64,000 nucleotides of DNA from Neorhizobium petrolearium (GCF_017873175.1 NZ_JAGGJW010000005.1:248001-312000); one strand, 5' to 3'. Shown: positions 53,862 to 63,314, counted from the first letter of the stretch. Numbers and translations are program-made. The notes: generated by a model not told the origin, from the letters alone.

Positions 53862-55842
53862 TCAAACTGCCCAGCATGAGCAGCCGAGTGCGCCGAAGAA
53901 GCCCTTGAGGTCGGCGATCGGAAGCTTCGATGTCCACGCTCCCGCATGGTCATGACCATGAACACCACAGTCATGGGTGCATCCGCAGGTCGAAATCGCT
54001 GTGCGACGTAGCGAGCGAGCACCTGCACCCTGCGGCTCGCCCCAGGCCGCGTAGCCGCCAAACTTTCGGACAGGAGACCAGTCTGGCATCGCGGGCGGCA
54101 GGTCGTTCTCGTCGAGCGCCTTGAAGTCGCCGGCACCATAGACGATCCGACCGCCGACCATGGTGAGCTCCGAAGTCAGGAAGGAGATCTCGTCCTCGGC
54201 GCAGGAGAAGAAGTCCTTATCCGGCACGATCAGGTCAGCGAACTGGCCCTTTTCGATACGGCCCTTCTTGCCTTCCTCGTTGGAGAACCAGGTGACCTTC
54301 TCCGTCCACATCCTGAGTGCCGTCTCGCGGTCGAGGCAATTGGCGCGCGGGTAGAGCTGCATGCCGCCCACGGTCTTGCCGGTGATCATCCACGACAGCG
54401 ACACCCACGGATTGTAGGAGGCGACGCGGGTCGCATCCGTGCCGGCGGAGACCTTCACGCCCTTCTCCAGCATCCGCGCGATCGGGGGTGTCGCCTCCGC
54501 CGCGCCATGGCCATAACGCTCGACGAAATATTCGCCCTGATACGCCATGCGATGCTGGGTGGCGATACCGCCGCCCAGCGCCGCAATACGGTCGATCGAA
54601 CGCTCGGAGATGGTTTCGGCATGGTCGAAGAACCAGTTCAGGCCTTCGAGCGGAATGTCCTTGTTGACCTTCTCGAAGACATCGAGGGCGCGCGCGATCG
54701 TTTCGTCATAGGTGGCATGCAGACGCCAGGGCCAGCGGTTTTCGGCAAGCACGCGGACGACTTCTTCCAGCTCGCCTTCCATCTCCGGCGGCATATCGGG
54801 ACGCGGCTGACGGAAGTCCTCGAAGTCGGCCGCGGAAAAGACCAGCATTTCGCCTGCGCCATTATGCCGGAAATAGTCGTTGCCCTGCTTGTATTTGACC
54901 GAACTCGTCCAGTTGAGGAAGTCCTCTCTCCTGCTTGGGCTTCTGGGTAAAGAGGTTGTAGGCAAGCCGAACCGTCATCTGACCGTCGTCAGAGAGCTTC
55001 TGGATCACCTCGTAATCGTCCGGATAGTTCTGGAAACCGCCTCCGGCATCGATGACACCGGTCACACCCAGCCGGTTGAGTTCACGCATGAAGTGTCGCG
55101 TGGAATTGACCTGATAATCAAAAGGTAGCTTGGGTCCCTTGGCAAGCGTCGAATAGAGGATGCCAGCATTCGGCTTTGCCAGCAGCATGCCGGTCGGATT
55201 TCCGTCGGCATCACGGGTGATCTCGCCGCCCGGCGGATTCGGCGTGTCGCGGGTATATCCGACGGCTCTCAGGGCAGCGCCGTTTAGAAGTGCCCGGTCG
55301 TAGAGATGCAGGAGAAAGACCGGCGTATCTGGCGCGATCGCATTAATCTCCTCGACGGTCGGGAGGCGCTTTTCGACGAACTGGTGTTCGGTAAAACCGC
55401 CGACGACGCGCACCCATTGCGGCGCGGGCGTATTCGCCACCTGGCGTTTGAGCATATCCATGGCATCGGCAAGCGAGCGTACGCCATCCCAGCGGAGTTC
55501 CATGTTGTAGTTGAGACCACCGCGCACGACGTGGGTGTGGTTGTCGATCAGGCCGGGCAGGACACGCTTGCCTTTGAGATCGACAATCTTCGTGTCGGAT
55601 CCGGCTAGAGCCATGATCTCACTATCGGAGCCGACCTCCAGAAACAGTCCGTCCTTGATGGCGACCGCGGTCGCGTTCGGGTTCCTCCGGTCAAGGGTCG
55701 TGAAGCGACCGTTGTGCAGGATCAGGTCGGGATGCATGGTGTCTACTCCAGTCTGGTTGGGATCGGTGGCTTTCGCCGTTGAGAAGAGGTTCGAAAACGC
55801 CAAACTCGACGCCCCTCCGAGAAAAGTTCGACGTGTCGTCAT
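53862..55842 (-). pseudogene. YtcJ-type amidohydrolase, frameshifted
   Basis: The N-terminal part starts at 55842 with a Tat-like signal (TTRRTFLGGASSLAFSNLFSTAKA), then GLFLEVGSDSEIM and the metal motif LPGLIDNHTHVVRGG, running to QKPKQE. The frame then goes wrong at a CTCTCTC (AG-repeat) stretch at 54924-54930. The C-terminal part continues one frame over: EDFLNWTSSVKYKQGNDYF, FDHAETISERSIDRIAALGGGIATQHRM, KVSAGTDATR, to a Cys/His-rich tail (CGCTHDCGVHGHDH...GALGCSCWAV). Loss of one AG unit explains it. It may be a true null, a phase-variable tract, or a sequencing error. It overlaps the XapX gene upstream. Confidence 0.82.
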
Positions 55843-56129
55843 CAGCTCTGCTCCTTTACTCGGGCATCCACGCGGTGAGCAACATCAATACGGTCGCGAC
55901 CCTTGGGAAGGTGACCAAACATGTGCGGCTTGATCTGGTGGAGCCACGAGACGGCGGCGGGCTCCTTGCTCCAGAGCGTCTTTGCAAGCGGGAGGATCTG
56001 CTCGCCAACGAGAATGCCGAGGAGACCCACGAGAGCGATGACCGGAGGTGCAGGCGAGCGGACGTTTAAGAGGCTATAGACGATGCCGACAAGCAGGCCT
56101 GCGCCGAGAGAGAAGAAATAGACTTTCAT
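55842..56129 (-). CDS. XapX-domain (DUF1427) small membrane protein
   Basis: This 95-residue protein begins KVYFFSLGAGLLVGIVYSLLNVRSPAPPVIALVGLLGILVGEQILPL, the XapX domain of two membrane segments, followed by a polar tail. Its function is unknown; it commonly accompanies amidohydrolase genes. It overlaps the amidohydrolase start, so they are coupled. Confidence 0.83.
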   Translation of the reverse strand: MKVYFFSLGAGLLVGIVYSLLNVRSPAPPVIALVGLLGILVGEQILPLAKTLWSKEPAAVSWLHQIKPHMFGHLPKGRDRIDVAHRVDARVKEQS

Positions 56130-56155
56130 GGGATATCTCCACGATTACGGAAAGG

Positions 56156-56181
56156 CCGCTCCGACGGGATTATCGGAGCGG
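56156..56181 (-). terminator. Hairpin between the isochorismatase-like and XapX genes
   Basis: CCGCTCCGA and TCGGAGCGG form a perfect nine-base-pair stem with an eight-base loop, 13 bases after the isochorismatase-like stop on the minus strand, followed by a short CCTTTCC. It may be a partial terminator within the operon. Confidence 0.5.
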
Positions 56182-56194
56182 TCTGTTCGGGTCC

Positions 56195-56884
56195 TTACTT
56201 GGCGGGGTTCGGGCCGATGCGCTTGCCGTGCTTGACGCGTTCTTCCGCGCCGTGAACCATGGTGTAGGCGTAATCGATGCCCATGCCGTAGGCGCCCGAG
56301 TGCTCCTTCACCAAGCTGGTAACGGCATCGTAGGTTTCCTTGCGTGCCCAGTCGCGCTGCCACTCAAGCAGGACCTGCTGCCAGGTGACCGGGATGACGC
56401 CGGCCTGCACCATGCGATCCATCGCGTATTTGTGGGCATCGGACGAAGTGCCACCGGAGGCGTCGGCGACCATGTAGATTTCGTAATCCGGGACATCATG
56501 GAGAGCGGAAAGCGCGAAGGTCGTGTTGCAGACTTCCGTCCACAAGCCAGAAACGACGATCTTCTTACGGCCGTCAGCGGCGTTCTTCGCCAGCGCATCG
56601 CGGACGTTCTGGTCGTCCCAGGAGTTCATCGAGGTGCGTTCGAGAATGTCGTTCTCCGGGTAGACCGCCAGCAGTTCTGGAAAGGTGTTACCGGAGAAGC
56701 TTTCAGTCTCGACCGTGGTGATCGTCGTCGGGATGTTGAAGATCCTGGCGGCCTTGGCGAGGCCGACAACGTTGTTCTTCAACGTCTGGCGGTCGATCGA
56801 CTGAACGCCAAAAGCCATTTGCGGCTGCTGGTCGATGAAGATGAGCTGGCTGTTGGCCGGGGTGAGGACTTCGAGCTTCGACAT
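56195..56884 (-). CDS. Isochorismatase-family cysteine hydrolase, YcaC-like
   Basis: The 229-residue protein has the family triad region: Asp18 in LIFIDQQPQMAFG, a Lys in RKKIVVSG, and Cys119 in GLWTEVCNTTFALSAL. The non-proline cis-peptide segment typical of these hydrolases fits the YcaC-like subgroup, whose substrates are mostly unknown. It sits between the VOC dioxygenase and XapX/amidohydrolase genes on the same strand. Confidence 0.85.
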   Translation of the reverse strand: MSKLEVLTPANSQLIFIDQQPQMAFGVQSIDRQTLKNNVVGLAKAARIFNIPTTITTVETESFSGNTFPELLAVYPENDILERTSMNSWDDQNVRDALAKNAADGRKKIVVSGLWTEVCNTTFALSALHDVPDYEIYMVADASGGTSSDAHKYAMDRMVQAGVIPVTWQQVLLEWQRDWARKETYDAVTSLVKEHSGAYGMGIDYAYTMVHGAEERVKHGKRIGPNPAK

Positions 56885-57019
56885 TGTGGTTCTCCTTCTT
56901 GATGTGTGGTGCCGATCAGCGGCGGTTGGATTTGAGACGCCTTCGGCGGTCGGCTGCCTGCGCCAGTCAGCCGTGTCGAAAGGTAAAGTTCTGTCTTGAT
57001 GAGGTTCGAAACCTCGATC

Positions 57020-57952
57020 TTACGCCGCAATCGGAACGAGGTTGGCTTCGATCTGAGCGCGGAAACTTTCGTAGCGGCTCGGCAGCTTGAGTGCCTCGCC
57101 AAGATGCGCGGTATCCTCGTCCCGGTCGAAACCAGGTTCGTTGGTAGCGATCTCGAACAGGATGCCACCCGGCGTGCGGAAGTAGATTGCCCAGAAATAA
57201 TCGCGATCGATGACCGGGGTCACCTGGTAACCGGTATCCATCAGCGCCTTCCTCACCTCGAGTTGCTTCTCGCGGGTTTCGACGGCGAAAGCAATGTGGT
57301 GGACCGAGCCGGCGCCCTGGCGGGCAAACGGCGTCTTCGGAAGCGCGGCAAGGTCTATCCTGTCTGCCCCGTTGCCTCCGGGAATGATGAAGCGGGTGAC
57401 GTTGCCCTCGGCCTCAGTTCGCTCATAGCCCATGAAGCGAAGAAGTTCTTCGGTCGCAGCCGTATCGTGCAGGTTGAAGCGGGCACCCGTGAAGCCGCGA
57501 ACGGCAACCTCTTCCGAAATACCCTCCCCGACCCAGGCCGGTCGGTTGTCGTCGGTGGTCTCAACGAGAGCGAAACCATCACCATCAGGACCGATGAAGC
57601 GCAGGCGATTGGCGCCGAACACGGTATCTGCCTCGACCCCGCCGACACCCTGGGCGGCAAAGCGCTCGTTCCAGAAGGAAAGCGACCCTCTGGGAACGGA
57701 AAACTGGGTTTCGCCGACTTCGCCGACCCCCGGGCGACCCAGCATCATGTTGGGAAAGGGGAAATACGTCATGACGGTGCCGGGCGTGCCCTTTTCGTCA
57801 CCGTAATAAAGGTGGTAGACGCTCGGCTCGTCGAAGTTGACGGTTTTCTTCACCCGCCGAAGGCCGAGAGTATCCGTGAAGAACCTGTTGTTCTGCTGTG
57901 CATCTGACGCCATCGAAGTGATGTGATGCAGTCCCTTGATGTCCTTGATCAT
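57020..57952 (-). CDS. VOC-family ring-cleaving dioxygenase, MhqO-like
   Basis: This 310-residue protein has two glyoxalase/VOC halves. The first opens IKGLHHITSMASDAQQNNRFFTDTLGLRRVKKTVNFDEPSVYHLYYGDEKGTPGTVMTYFPF; the second has GAGSVHHIAFAVETREKQLEVRKAL and TPGGILFEIATNEPGF. Metal ligands would be the two His and the late Glu. It matches the type named for Bacillus MhqA/MhqO, which degrade hydroquinones. ATG 57952 is used; the frame stays open upstream into the divergent LysR gene. It is divergent from LysR (58073) with 120 bases between. Confidence 0.85.
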   Translation of the reverse strand: MIKDIKGLHHITSMASDAQQNNRFFTDTLGLRRVKKTVNFDEPSVYHLYYGDEKGTPGTVMTYFPFPNMMLGRPGVGEVGETQFSVPRGSLSFWNERFAAQGVGGVEADTVFGANRLRFIGPDGDGFALVETTDDNRPAWVGEGISEEVAVRGFTGARFNLHDTAATEELLRFMGYERTEAEGNVTRFIIPGGNGADRIDLAALPKTPFARQGAGSVHHIAFAVETREKQLEVRKALMDTGYQVTPVIDRDYFWAIYFRTPGGILFEIATNEPGFDRDEDTAHLGEALKLPSRYESFRAQIEANLVPIAA

Positions 57953-58023
57953 GGCCCGTGCCTTTCTGCGCTGCCGATGTCCGTTTCGTTGGACAAAGGA
58001 GTAACCGGATTGATCGCGCCGCG

Positions 58024-58065
58024 GAATTGCAATATTCCTGTCGAATGAATTGCCGATTTTGCAAT
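58024..58065. promoter_or_regulatory. Repeats in the LysR/dioxygenase divergent promoter
   Basis: GAATTGC occurs twice as direct repeats (58024-58030 and 58047-58053), and ATTGC-N7-GCAAT (58049-58065) is a perfect dyad just before the LysR start codon. The 23-base spacing and location fit LysR binding to activation and recognition sites, which is inferred. Confidence 0.45.
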
Positions 58066-58072
58066 AATCGAG

Positions 58073-58972
58073 ATGAACGACTATAAAGCCCTGAAAACCT
58101 TCCTGCTGGCCGCCGAGAAGCGCAATTTTGCGCAGGTCGCGCGCGAACTCGACATGACCCCGGCCGCCGTGACGAGAGCAATCGCAGCCCTGGAGGACGA
58201 TCTTGGTGTCCAGTTGTTCGTCCGCACGACGCGCCAGGTATCGCTGACGACCGATGGGGCTGTTTTTGCCGCGCAGATCCAGCCGGCGGTCGAGGCACTT
58301 GAAACCGCCCGCAAGGACGTCCGCAATGCCCATAAGGCGGACCAGGGCCGTCTGCGGATCAGCGCTCCGACCTGGTTCGGCAAGGCAGTGCTGCCGCCAA
58401 TCCTTTCCGGCTTTCGACAGCTTTATCCGAAGATGAGCTTCGAGATCTCCCTGTCAGACGGGTTCGTAAACATCGTTGATGACGATTATGATCTGGCAAT
58501 CCGCATCTCGTCCCAACCATCGGACAAATTCACGATCTGGCGAAAGATCCGTGTCGTGCCGCGCATCCTCGTCGCTGCACCCGGAAGCCGGTTCGCCGAT
58601 ATGCAGCATCCCAGCGAGCTGACACCCGACGATTGCCTCGCCTATAGCGGCGAGAGCCGCCGGGAAAACTGGGTGCTGTCGGATGGGGGATCGAGTATGA
58701 CAATCTCGGCCGGTCGGGCCTTCAGCGCCAACAACGGCGAAATTCTTGCTGACATGGCCGCCGATGGCGCCGGCGTTGCCATGCTGCCGGGATTTCACAT
58801 CTCGGAACACTTGAGAACGGGACGGCTGATCCACATCATGCGTGGCTGGGCGCCGCCGGATCTGTGGCTGACGCTTTACTACCCCCCCTATCAGGCACTG
58901 CCGCCCCGCATCGCCTCGTTTTCGAAATTCTTCGAGGAGCAGGTCGCGGCTCATATGGTGATGCTCGGCTGA
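58073..58972 (+). CDS. LysR-family transcriptional regulator
   Basis: The 299-residue regulator has the HTH (YKALKTFLLAAEKRNFAQVARELDMTPAAVTRAIAALEDDLGVQLFVRTTRQVSLT) and a LysR substrate domain with DDDYDLAIRISSQPS. It is divergent from the VOC dioxygenase gene, so it probably controls the detoxification genes at 53.2-57.9 kb. No good SD precedes ATG 58073; the start is set by the HTH position. Confidence 0.88.
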   Translation: MNDYKALKTFLLAAEKRNFAQVARELDMTPAAVTRAIAALEDDLGVQLFVRTTRQVSLTTDGAVFAAQIQPAVEALETARKDVRNAHKADQGRLRISAPTWFGKAVLPPILSGFRQLYPKMSFEISLSDGFVNIVDDDYDLAIRISSQPSDKFTIWRKIRVVPRILVAAPGSRFADMQHPSELTPDDCLAYSGESRRENWVLSDGGSSMTISAGRAFSANNGEILADMAADGAGVAMLPGFHISEHLRTGRLIHIMRGWAPPDLWLTLYYPPYQALPPRIASFSKFFEEQVAAHMVMLG

Positions 58973-59059
58973 GCAATCGCATGCGCTAAACTGGCGGACG
59001 GAACGCTCGCCAGCACCACGTCCGATGCGGTAGCGCGCTGGCGGCTGGCGGTTCGAGCT

Positions 59060-59085
59060 GGCCGCGGCGGTATTCCACCGCGGCC
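59060..59085 (+). terminator. GC-rich hairpin after the LysR gene
   Basis: GGCCGCGG (59060-59067) and CCGCGGCC (59078-59085) pair perfectly with a small inner loop, between the convergent LysR and hydrolase genes. There is only a short T run after it, so it is a possible terminator. Confidence 0.4.
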
Positions 59086-59096
59086 AAACCTTTGCC

Positions 59097-60068
59097 TCAT
59101 GCCTTGACGAAGGCCAGCAGATCGGCATTCAGCACATCGGCATGGACGGTCAGCATACCGTGCGGGAAGCCGGGATAAGTCTTGAGCGTGCCGTTCTTCA
59201 GGAGCTTGACCGACTTCAGCGCCGAGTCCGCAATCGGCACGATCTGATCGTCTTCGCCATGCAGGACAAGCGTCGGAACGGTAATCGTCTTCAAGTCTTC
59301 GGTCTGGTCGGTTTCAGAGAAAGCCTTGATACCGTCGTAGTGAGCCTTCGCGCCGCCCATCATGCCCTGGCGCCACCAATTCTGGATTACGCCTTCCTGA
59401 ACCTTGGCACCTTCACGGTTGAAGCCGTAAAACGGACCGGCCGCGACATCGCGGAAGAACTGCGCCCGGTTGGCGGCAAGCCCGGAACGGAAACCGTCGA
59501 AAACTTCAATCGGCAGGCCTTCCGGATTGGCGGCGGTCTTGAGCATCAGTGGAGGTATCGCGGAAACGAGAACCGCCTTGGCGACGCGGCCGGCAGGCTG
59601 GCCGTGTTTGGCGACGTAGCGGGCAACTTCACCGCCACCGGTTGAGTGGCCGATATGAACGGCGTTCTTGAGATTGAGTGCCTCGACGACCGCAAAGGCG
59701 TCGGCAGCGTAATGATCGATGTCATGACCATCGGAGACCTGGGCTGAGCGGCCGTGGCCACGGCGGTCATGGGCAACAACGCGATAGCCTTTGGAGACGA
59801 AGAACAGCATCTGTGTGTCCCAGTCGTCTGACGACAGCGGCCAGCCATGGTGGAAGACGATCGGCTGCGCGTCCTTCGGACCCCAGTCCTTGTAGAAGAT
59901 TTCAACGCCGTCCTTGGTGGTTACAAAGTTATGCGTCATTGGTTCAAGTCCTTTTGGGTTGAGGGAAGGTTTCTTTTCCGAAGCCAGGGCCGGCACGGCC
60001 AAGGCCAGAGAAATGGTGGTGCCGGTCAGCAGGACCTGCCGGCGAGAAAGAGCAAAGTCATATGTCAT
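59097..60068 (-). CDS. Exported alpha/beta hydrolase, non-haem haloperoxidase-like
   Basis: The 323-residue protein has an N-terminal Tat-like signal ([22 protein letters not shown]). It then has a full alpha/beta-hydrolase: [17 protein letters not shown] (oxyanion region), HDRRGHGRS, nucleophile elbow GHSTGGGE with Ser142, [11 protein letters not shown] and [21 protein letters not shown] with the final His. This matches the cofactor-free haloperoxidase/esterase group. GGAGAG precedes ATG 60068. Its location beside Dps and the dioxygenase cluster suggests a stress role, but the substrate is unknown. Confidence 0.83.
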   Translation of the reverse strand: MTYDFALSRRQVLLTGTTISLALAVPALASEKKPSLNPKGLEPMTHNFVTTKDGVEIFYKDWGPKDAQPIVFHHGWPLSSDDWDTQMLFFVSKGYRVVAHDRRGHGRSAQVSDGHDIDHYAADAFAVVEALNLKNAVHIGHSTGGGEVARYVAKHGQPAGRVAKAVLVSAIPPLMLKTAANPEGLPIEVFDGFRSGLAANRAQFFRDVAAGPFYGFNREGAKVQEGVIQNWWRQGMMGGAKAHYDGIKAFSETDQTEDLKTITVPTLVLHGEDDQIVPIADSALKSVKLLKNGTLKTYPGFPHGMLTVHADVLNADLLAFVKA

Positions 60069-60136
60069 CGGTCTCTCCGATATTTTCGATCCGGCTCGAT
60101 GCTGGCCGGCACGACTCCTTGAAAGGTTCGAAGAGG

Positions 60137-60655
60137 TCACTCGGCGTCGCGAGTGCTTTCGAACAGGAACCATGCGCGACGCTCGGCCTCATCCACCCAG
60201 TTTTCAATCAGGCTCGCTGTGGCGATGTCACCATGTTCATCGCAGAGCTCGTGTGTCTCCTTCAGCAGCGAGACCAGCATGAGATTGTCATTGCGAAGTT
60301 CAGCCAACATGTCCTTGGGCGTGACGAAGGTGGCATCATTGTCGAGGAGCCGCTGTACCCGGGAGATATGACCGATCGAACGGATCGTCGTGCCGCCGAT
60401 CTTGCGAGCCCGCTCGGCGACGTCGTCGGTCATCGCAAAGATCTGCTCGCCCTGCTCATCGAGCATCAGGTGATAGTCGCGGAAATGCGGCCCGCTCATA
60501 TGCCAATGAAAGTTCTTGGTTTTGAGATAGAGCGCAAAGATATCCGCCAGCAGCGCGGTCAATGCACCGGCGATATCCGTTGTTGCATTTGAGCTCAGAG
60601 TTGTCGGCGTTGCGAGAGGCGACTTGCGATGTTTTTCAGTAAGCGTGCGGTCCAT
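60137..60655 (-). CDS. dps: Dps, DNA-binding ferritin-like protein
   Basis: This 172-residue protein has the Dps ferroxidase region [48 protein letters not shown] and the C-terminal [24 protein letters not shown]. Dps dodecamers oxidise and store iron with peroxide and protect DNA in stress. The family length is normal. ATG 60655 has GGAGA upstream; an ATG 12 bases earlier is an alternative. It lies 68 bases upstream of the haloperoxidase-like gene on the same strand. Confidence 0.92.
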   Translation of the reverse strand: MDRTLTEKHRKSPLATPTTLSSNATTDIAGALTALLADIFALYLKTKNFHWHMSGPHFRDYHLMLDEQGEQIFAMTDDVAERARKIGGTTIRSIGHISRVQRLLDNDATFVTPKDMLAELRNDNLMLVSLLKETHELCDEHGDIATASLIENWVDEAERRAWFLFESTRDAE

Positions 60656-60764
60656 GACGGTCTCCATTGGGGGGTGCAGGCTGTTGGAGACTTTTTAGAC
60701 GACGACGCCAGACCACAATATCCAATGCTTGGCTAGGCGAACCCACACCTTGGTATAGTTTCGC

Positions 60765-60923
60765 CAGGCGACCGCTGAAGCTACACATAATGCGTCTTCG
60801 ATCCCCTCCCAAGAAGACAGGCTGGGCACCATGGCCCTGACGGTTCAGGCATCCCCTCCCCTGAACCTCGGATGTCGCGATCCGGTTAAGGCCATCCCAG
60901 CCACCTGGGATGGCCTTTCTTTT
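60765..60923 (+). ncRNA. Candidate trans-acting sRNA with two anti-Shine-Dalgarno loops
   Basis: Three consecutive hairpins on the plus strand define this RNA. Hairpin 1 pairs GTCTTC (60794-60799) with GAAGAC (60813-60818). Hairpin 2 pairs GGTTCAGG (60842-60849) with CCTGAACC (60860-60867). Both loops expose the same decamer ATCCCCTCCC, complementary to a Shine-Dalgarno sequence. The third is an intrinsic terminator at 60888-60923. A possible promoter is TTGGCT (60729-60734) with GTATAG (60753-60758), 18 bases apart. The layout recalls the alphaproteobacterial ar14-type sRNAs, which block ribosome binding. The 5' end is estimated. Confidence 0.65.
60888..60923 (+). terminator. Intrinsic terminator of the candidate sRNA
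   Basis: AAGGCCATCCCAG and CTGGGATGGCCTT pair perfectly (13 bp) across a CCAC loop and are followed by TTTCTTTT. This is the strongest intrinsic terminator in the window. No protein gene on the plus strand ends before it. Confidence 0.88.
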
Positions 60924-60996
60924 AAGGACGTATGAGATTGAGTTTGCACGGCAATATTCGACATTGCGTTTGCTTTTTATCGACCGGAATGGCTTG

Positions 60997-62607
60997 ATGG
61001 TGCCATTGAAATCCAAGTGGGGGAAAGCATTGCGATCGCTCGCTCTTGTGAACCCGAAACGGCGTCTGCCGGCACGCCATGAGATCGGCATTCTTTCGTT
61101 CGCTGTTGTCCTTACAGCGACGGTTTTCTATCTCGACACTTTCACCGACATCCATAGCGCGCTGGCGACCCTCTATGTCATCACGCTGCTTCTGTCGGCA
61201 GAAACCCTGACGGAAAAGGGAACGCTGTCGCTGACGGCGATGTGCATCGGCCTGGCAGCATTCTCCTATGCAGTCGCCCATGGGCTGCAAGCCGACCTCG
61301 CCGCAACATTGCGTCTGACAGTGGCGGTCGCCGCGATGCTGATCACCTGCGCCTTGATCATCCGCAACCAGCGCGCCCGCCTGGACCTGGTAAAATTCAA
61401 TGTGGCTCTGCAGAGCAGCGAAGAACGCTACCGAACGATTTTCGAGCAGAGTCGCGTTGCTCTCTGGGAGCGCGATTATTCGCAGGTCCGGACTATGCTG
61501 ATGGCGCTCAAGGCCGATGGCGTCGAAGACCTCGGCGCTCATGTCAGGGCGAATCCCGACTTTCTTGAACAATGTATCACCCGCGTCCCGACCGTGGCCG
61601 CGAACGCGGCGGCACTCGAACTGCTCGGCAATGCGAGCGGCGAAAATGCCAGCTCGATGCGCCGCTTCATTGCCCAGAATGATGCGACCTTTCTTGAACT
61701 CATCGTGGCAATTTTTAACAATGAAACACATTTTGAGGGCAAGGGCAGCATCATCACCAGCGATGGCACCCACAAGCATGTGCTGCTGACTGTCGGCTTC
61801 CCGGAAGACCCCGCCAATTTCAACCGCGTTATCGTCGGCATGTTCGACATTACCGAGCGCGAACTGGCCCAGAAGGCATTGTTCGAGGCTCAGGCGGAAC
61901 TGGCTTTGGCATCGCGCGCGGCAACCGTCGGCGCGCTGTCGGCGTCACTCGCCCACGAACTCAACCAGCCGCTCGGTGCGCTGGTGGTCAACGCCCAGAC
62001 CCTGTTGCGCTGGCTCGATCGTGACCCGCCGGATCTCGAGGCTGTTGCCCGCTCGGCCGAGCGCATCGCGCGCGACAGCCAGCGCGCCAGCGACATCATC
62101 CAGAGCACGCGGTCCATGCTCGGCAAGCGGGCGCCGGTTCGTGAGCCGGTGTCGCTGGTCGATCTGGTCGGAGAGACGCGTGCGCTGATGGAGGGCGAGC
62201 TTGCCAGGAACCGGATCACGTTCGAGACCCGCACAGCATCCAACATATCCCCCGTCAGTGCCGTCCGGATCGAGCTGCAACAAGTGTTGATCAACCTTAT
62301 CACGAATGCCATCCAGGCCATGGGCGAGACGCCGGACGAACTGCGGCGGATCTCGGTCTTTATCGAACCGGCTGCTGCGGAAACTGTGGCAGTCCGCATT
62401 CATGACAGCGGCCCTGGCCTCAGCGCGGACATCCTCGCGAAATTGTTCAAGCCGTTTCACACCACCAAGGACACCGGCCTCGGCATGGGCCTTGCCATCT
62501 GCCGCAGCATGCTGGAAGCCCGTGGCGGCGCCCTGACCGCCAGCAATCACGCCGAAGGCGGCGCCCTGTTCGAAATGATCGTACCGATCGAGGCCCTCGA
62601 TGAATGA
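60997..62607 (+). CDS. Membrane PAS sensor histidine kinase
   Basis: The 536-residue kinase has an N-terminal membrane domain of three or four segments (IGILSFAVVLTATVFYLDTF ... LRLTVAVAAMLITCALII). A PAS-type sensor (about 140-310), a HisKA dimerisation helix with the phosphorylated His in SLAHELNQPLGALVVNAQTLLRWL, and an HATPase domain (LINLITNAIQAM, HDSGPGLSADILAKLFKPFHTTKDTGLGMGLAI) follow. This is the FixL/NtrB-like class. A longer reading from ATG 60910 is rejected, because that codon lies inside the terminator stem. The stop overlaps the response-regulator start by eight bases. Confidence 0.85.
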   Translation: MVPLKSKWGKALRSLALVNPKRRLPARHEIGILSFAVVLTATVFYLDTFTDIHSALATLYVITLLLSAETLTEKGTLSLTAMCIGLAAFSYAVAHGLQADLAATLRLTVAVAAMLITCALIIRNQRARLDLVKFNVALQSSEERYRTIFEQSRVALWERDYSQVRTMLMALKADGVEDLGAHVRANPDFLEQCITRVPTVAANAAALELLGNASGENASSMRRFIAQNDATFLELIVAIFNNETHFEGKGSIITSDGTHKHVLLTVGFPEDPANFNRVIVGMFDITERELAQKALFEAQAELALASRAATVGALSASLAHELNQPLGALVVNAQTLLRWLDRDPPDLEAVARSAERIARDSQRASDIIQSTRSMLGKRAPVREPVSLVDLVGETRALMEGELARNRITFETRTASNISPVSAVRIELQQVLINLITNAIQAMGETPDELRRISVFIEPAAAETVAVRIHDSGPGLSADILAKLFKPFHTTKDTGLGMGLAICRSMLEARGGALTASNHAEGGALFEMIVPIEALDE

Positions 62608-63241
62608 CGCCAAGAAGTCTGCAAAAGCCCCGGCAAACGACACACCCGTCGTCTATATCGTTGATGACGACCCCTCTATACGCGAGGCGCTGGTCGATCT
62701 TTTCCTGTCGACCCGCACGGATGCGACATCCTTCGAAAGCGCGCAGGACCTGCTCGATAATGCCGATCTCAAACGACCGGGCTGTATCCTGCTCGACGTG
62801 AGATTGCCCGGTGCGAATGGCCTGGATTTCCAGCTGCATCTGGAAAAGCTCGGCAACCAGATGCCGATCATCTTCATGACCGGCCATGGCGACATACCGA
62901 TGAGTGTGCGCGCGATGAAAGCCGGCGCGGTCGATTTCCTCGCCAAACCGTTCCGGGACCAGGACATTCTTGATGCCGTTGCGGCGGCGTTTAAGAAGGA
63001 CCGGGAAGTCCGCCTGCAATCTGCAGCCAATGATGCTGTCGCCAAGCTGGCCAGTACATTGACGCCCCGCGAACATGAAGTTATGGCGGCCGTGGTCAAG
63101 GGCCTGATGAACAAACAGATCGCCTTCAACCTTGGCATCAGCGAGATCACGGTCAAACTGCATCGCGGCAATGTGATGCGCAAGATGGAGGCGCGCTCGG
63201 TGGCGGATCTGGTGCGCAAGGCCGAGTTGCTGGGGCTTTGA
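62600..63241 (+). CDS. FixJ-like response regulator
   Basis: This 213-residue regulator has a receiver domain (VVYIVDDDPSIREALVDLF; phosphoacceptor Asp66 in CILLDVRLPG; IIFMTGHGDIPMSVRAMKAGAVDFLAKPF) and a LuxR HTH (LTPREHEVMAAVVKGLMNKQIAFNLGISEITVKLHRGNVMRKM). It is the cognate partner of the kinase whose stop it overlaps. The targets are unknown. Confidence 0.92.
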   Translation: MNDAKKSAKAPANDTPVVYIVDDDPSIREALVDLFLSTRTDATSFESAQDLLDNADLKRPGCILLDVRLPGANGLDFQLHLEKLGNQMPIIFMTGHGDIPMSVRAMKAGAVDFLAKPFRDQDILDAVAAAFKKDREVRLQSAANDAVAKLASTLTPREHEVMAAVVKGLMNKQIAFNLGISEITVKLHRGNVMRKMEARSVADLVRKAELLGL

Positions 63242-63258
63242 ATTCAAAAACCTAGACA

Positions 63259-63273
63259 CTTGTATGGTACAAG
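63259..63273. promoter_or_regulatory. Perfect dyad CTTGTA-TGG-TACAAG before the single-domain receiver
   Basis: This 15-base inverted repeat with six-base arms lies between the FixJ-like gene and the next receiver gene. It could be an operator or a short hairpin; there is no strong T tract. Confidence 0.35.
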
Positions 63274-63314
63274 GCCCTTTCTGTAAGTCGTATATGATGG
63301 GCAGTTGAATTGAT

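Noticed and set aside
60910-60996. Earlier ATG for the histidine kinase
   Set aside because: The codon lies in the 3' arm of a strong terminator hairpin, and the added residues are not conserved-looking.
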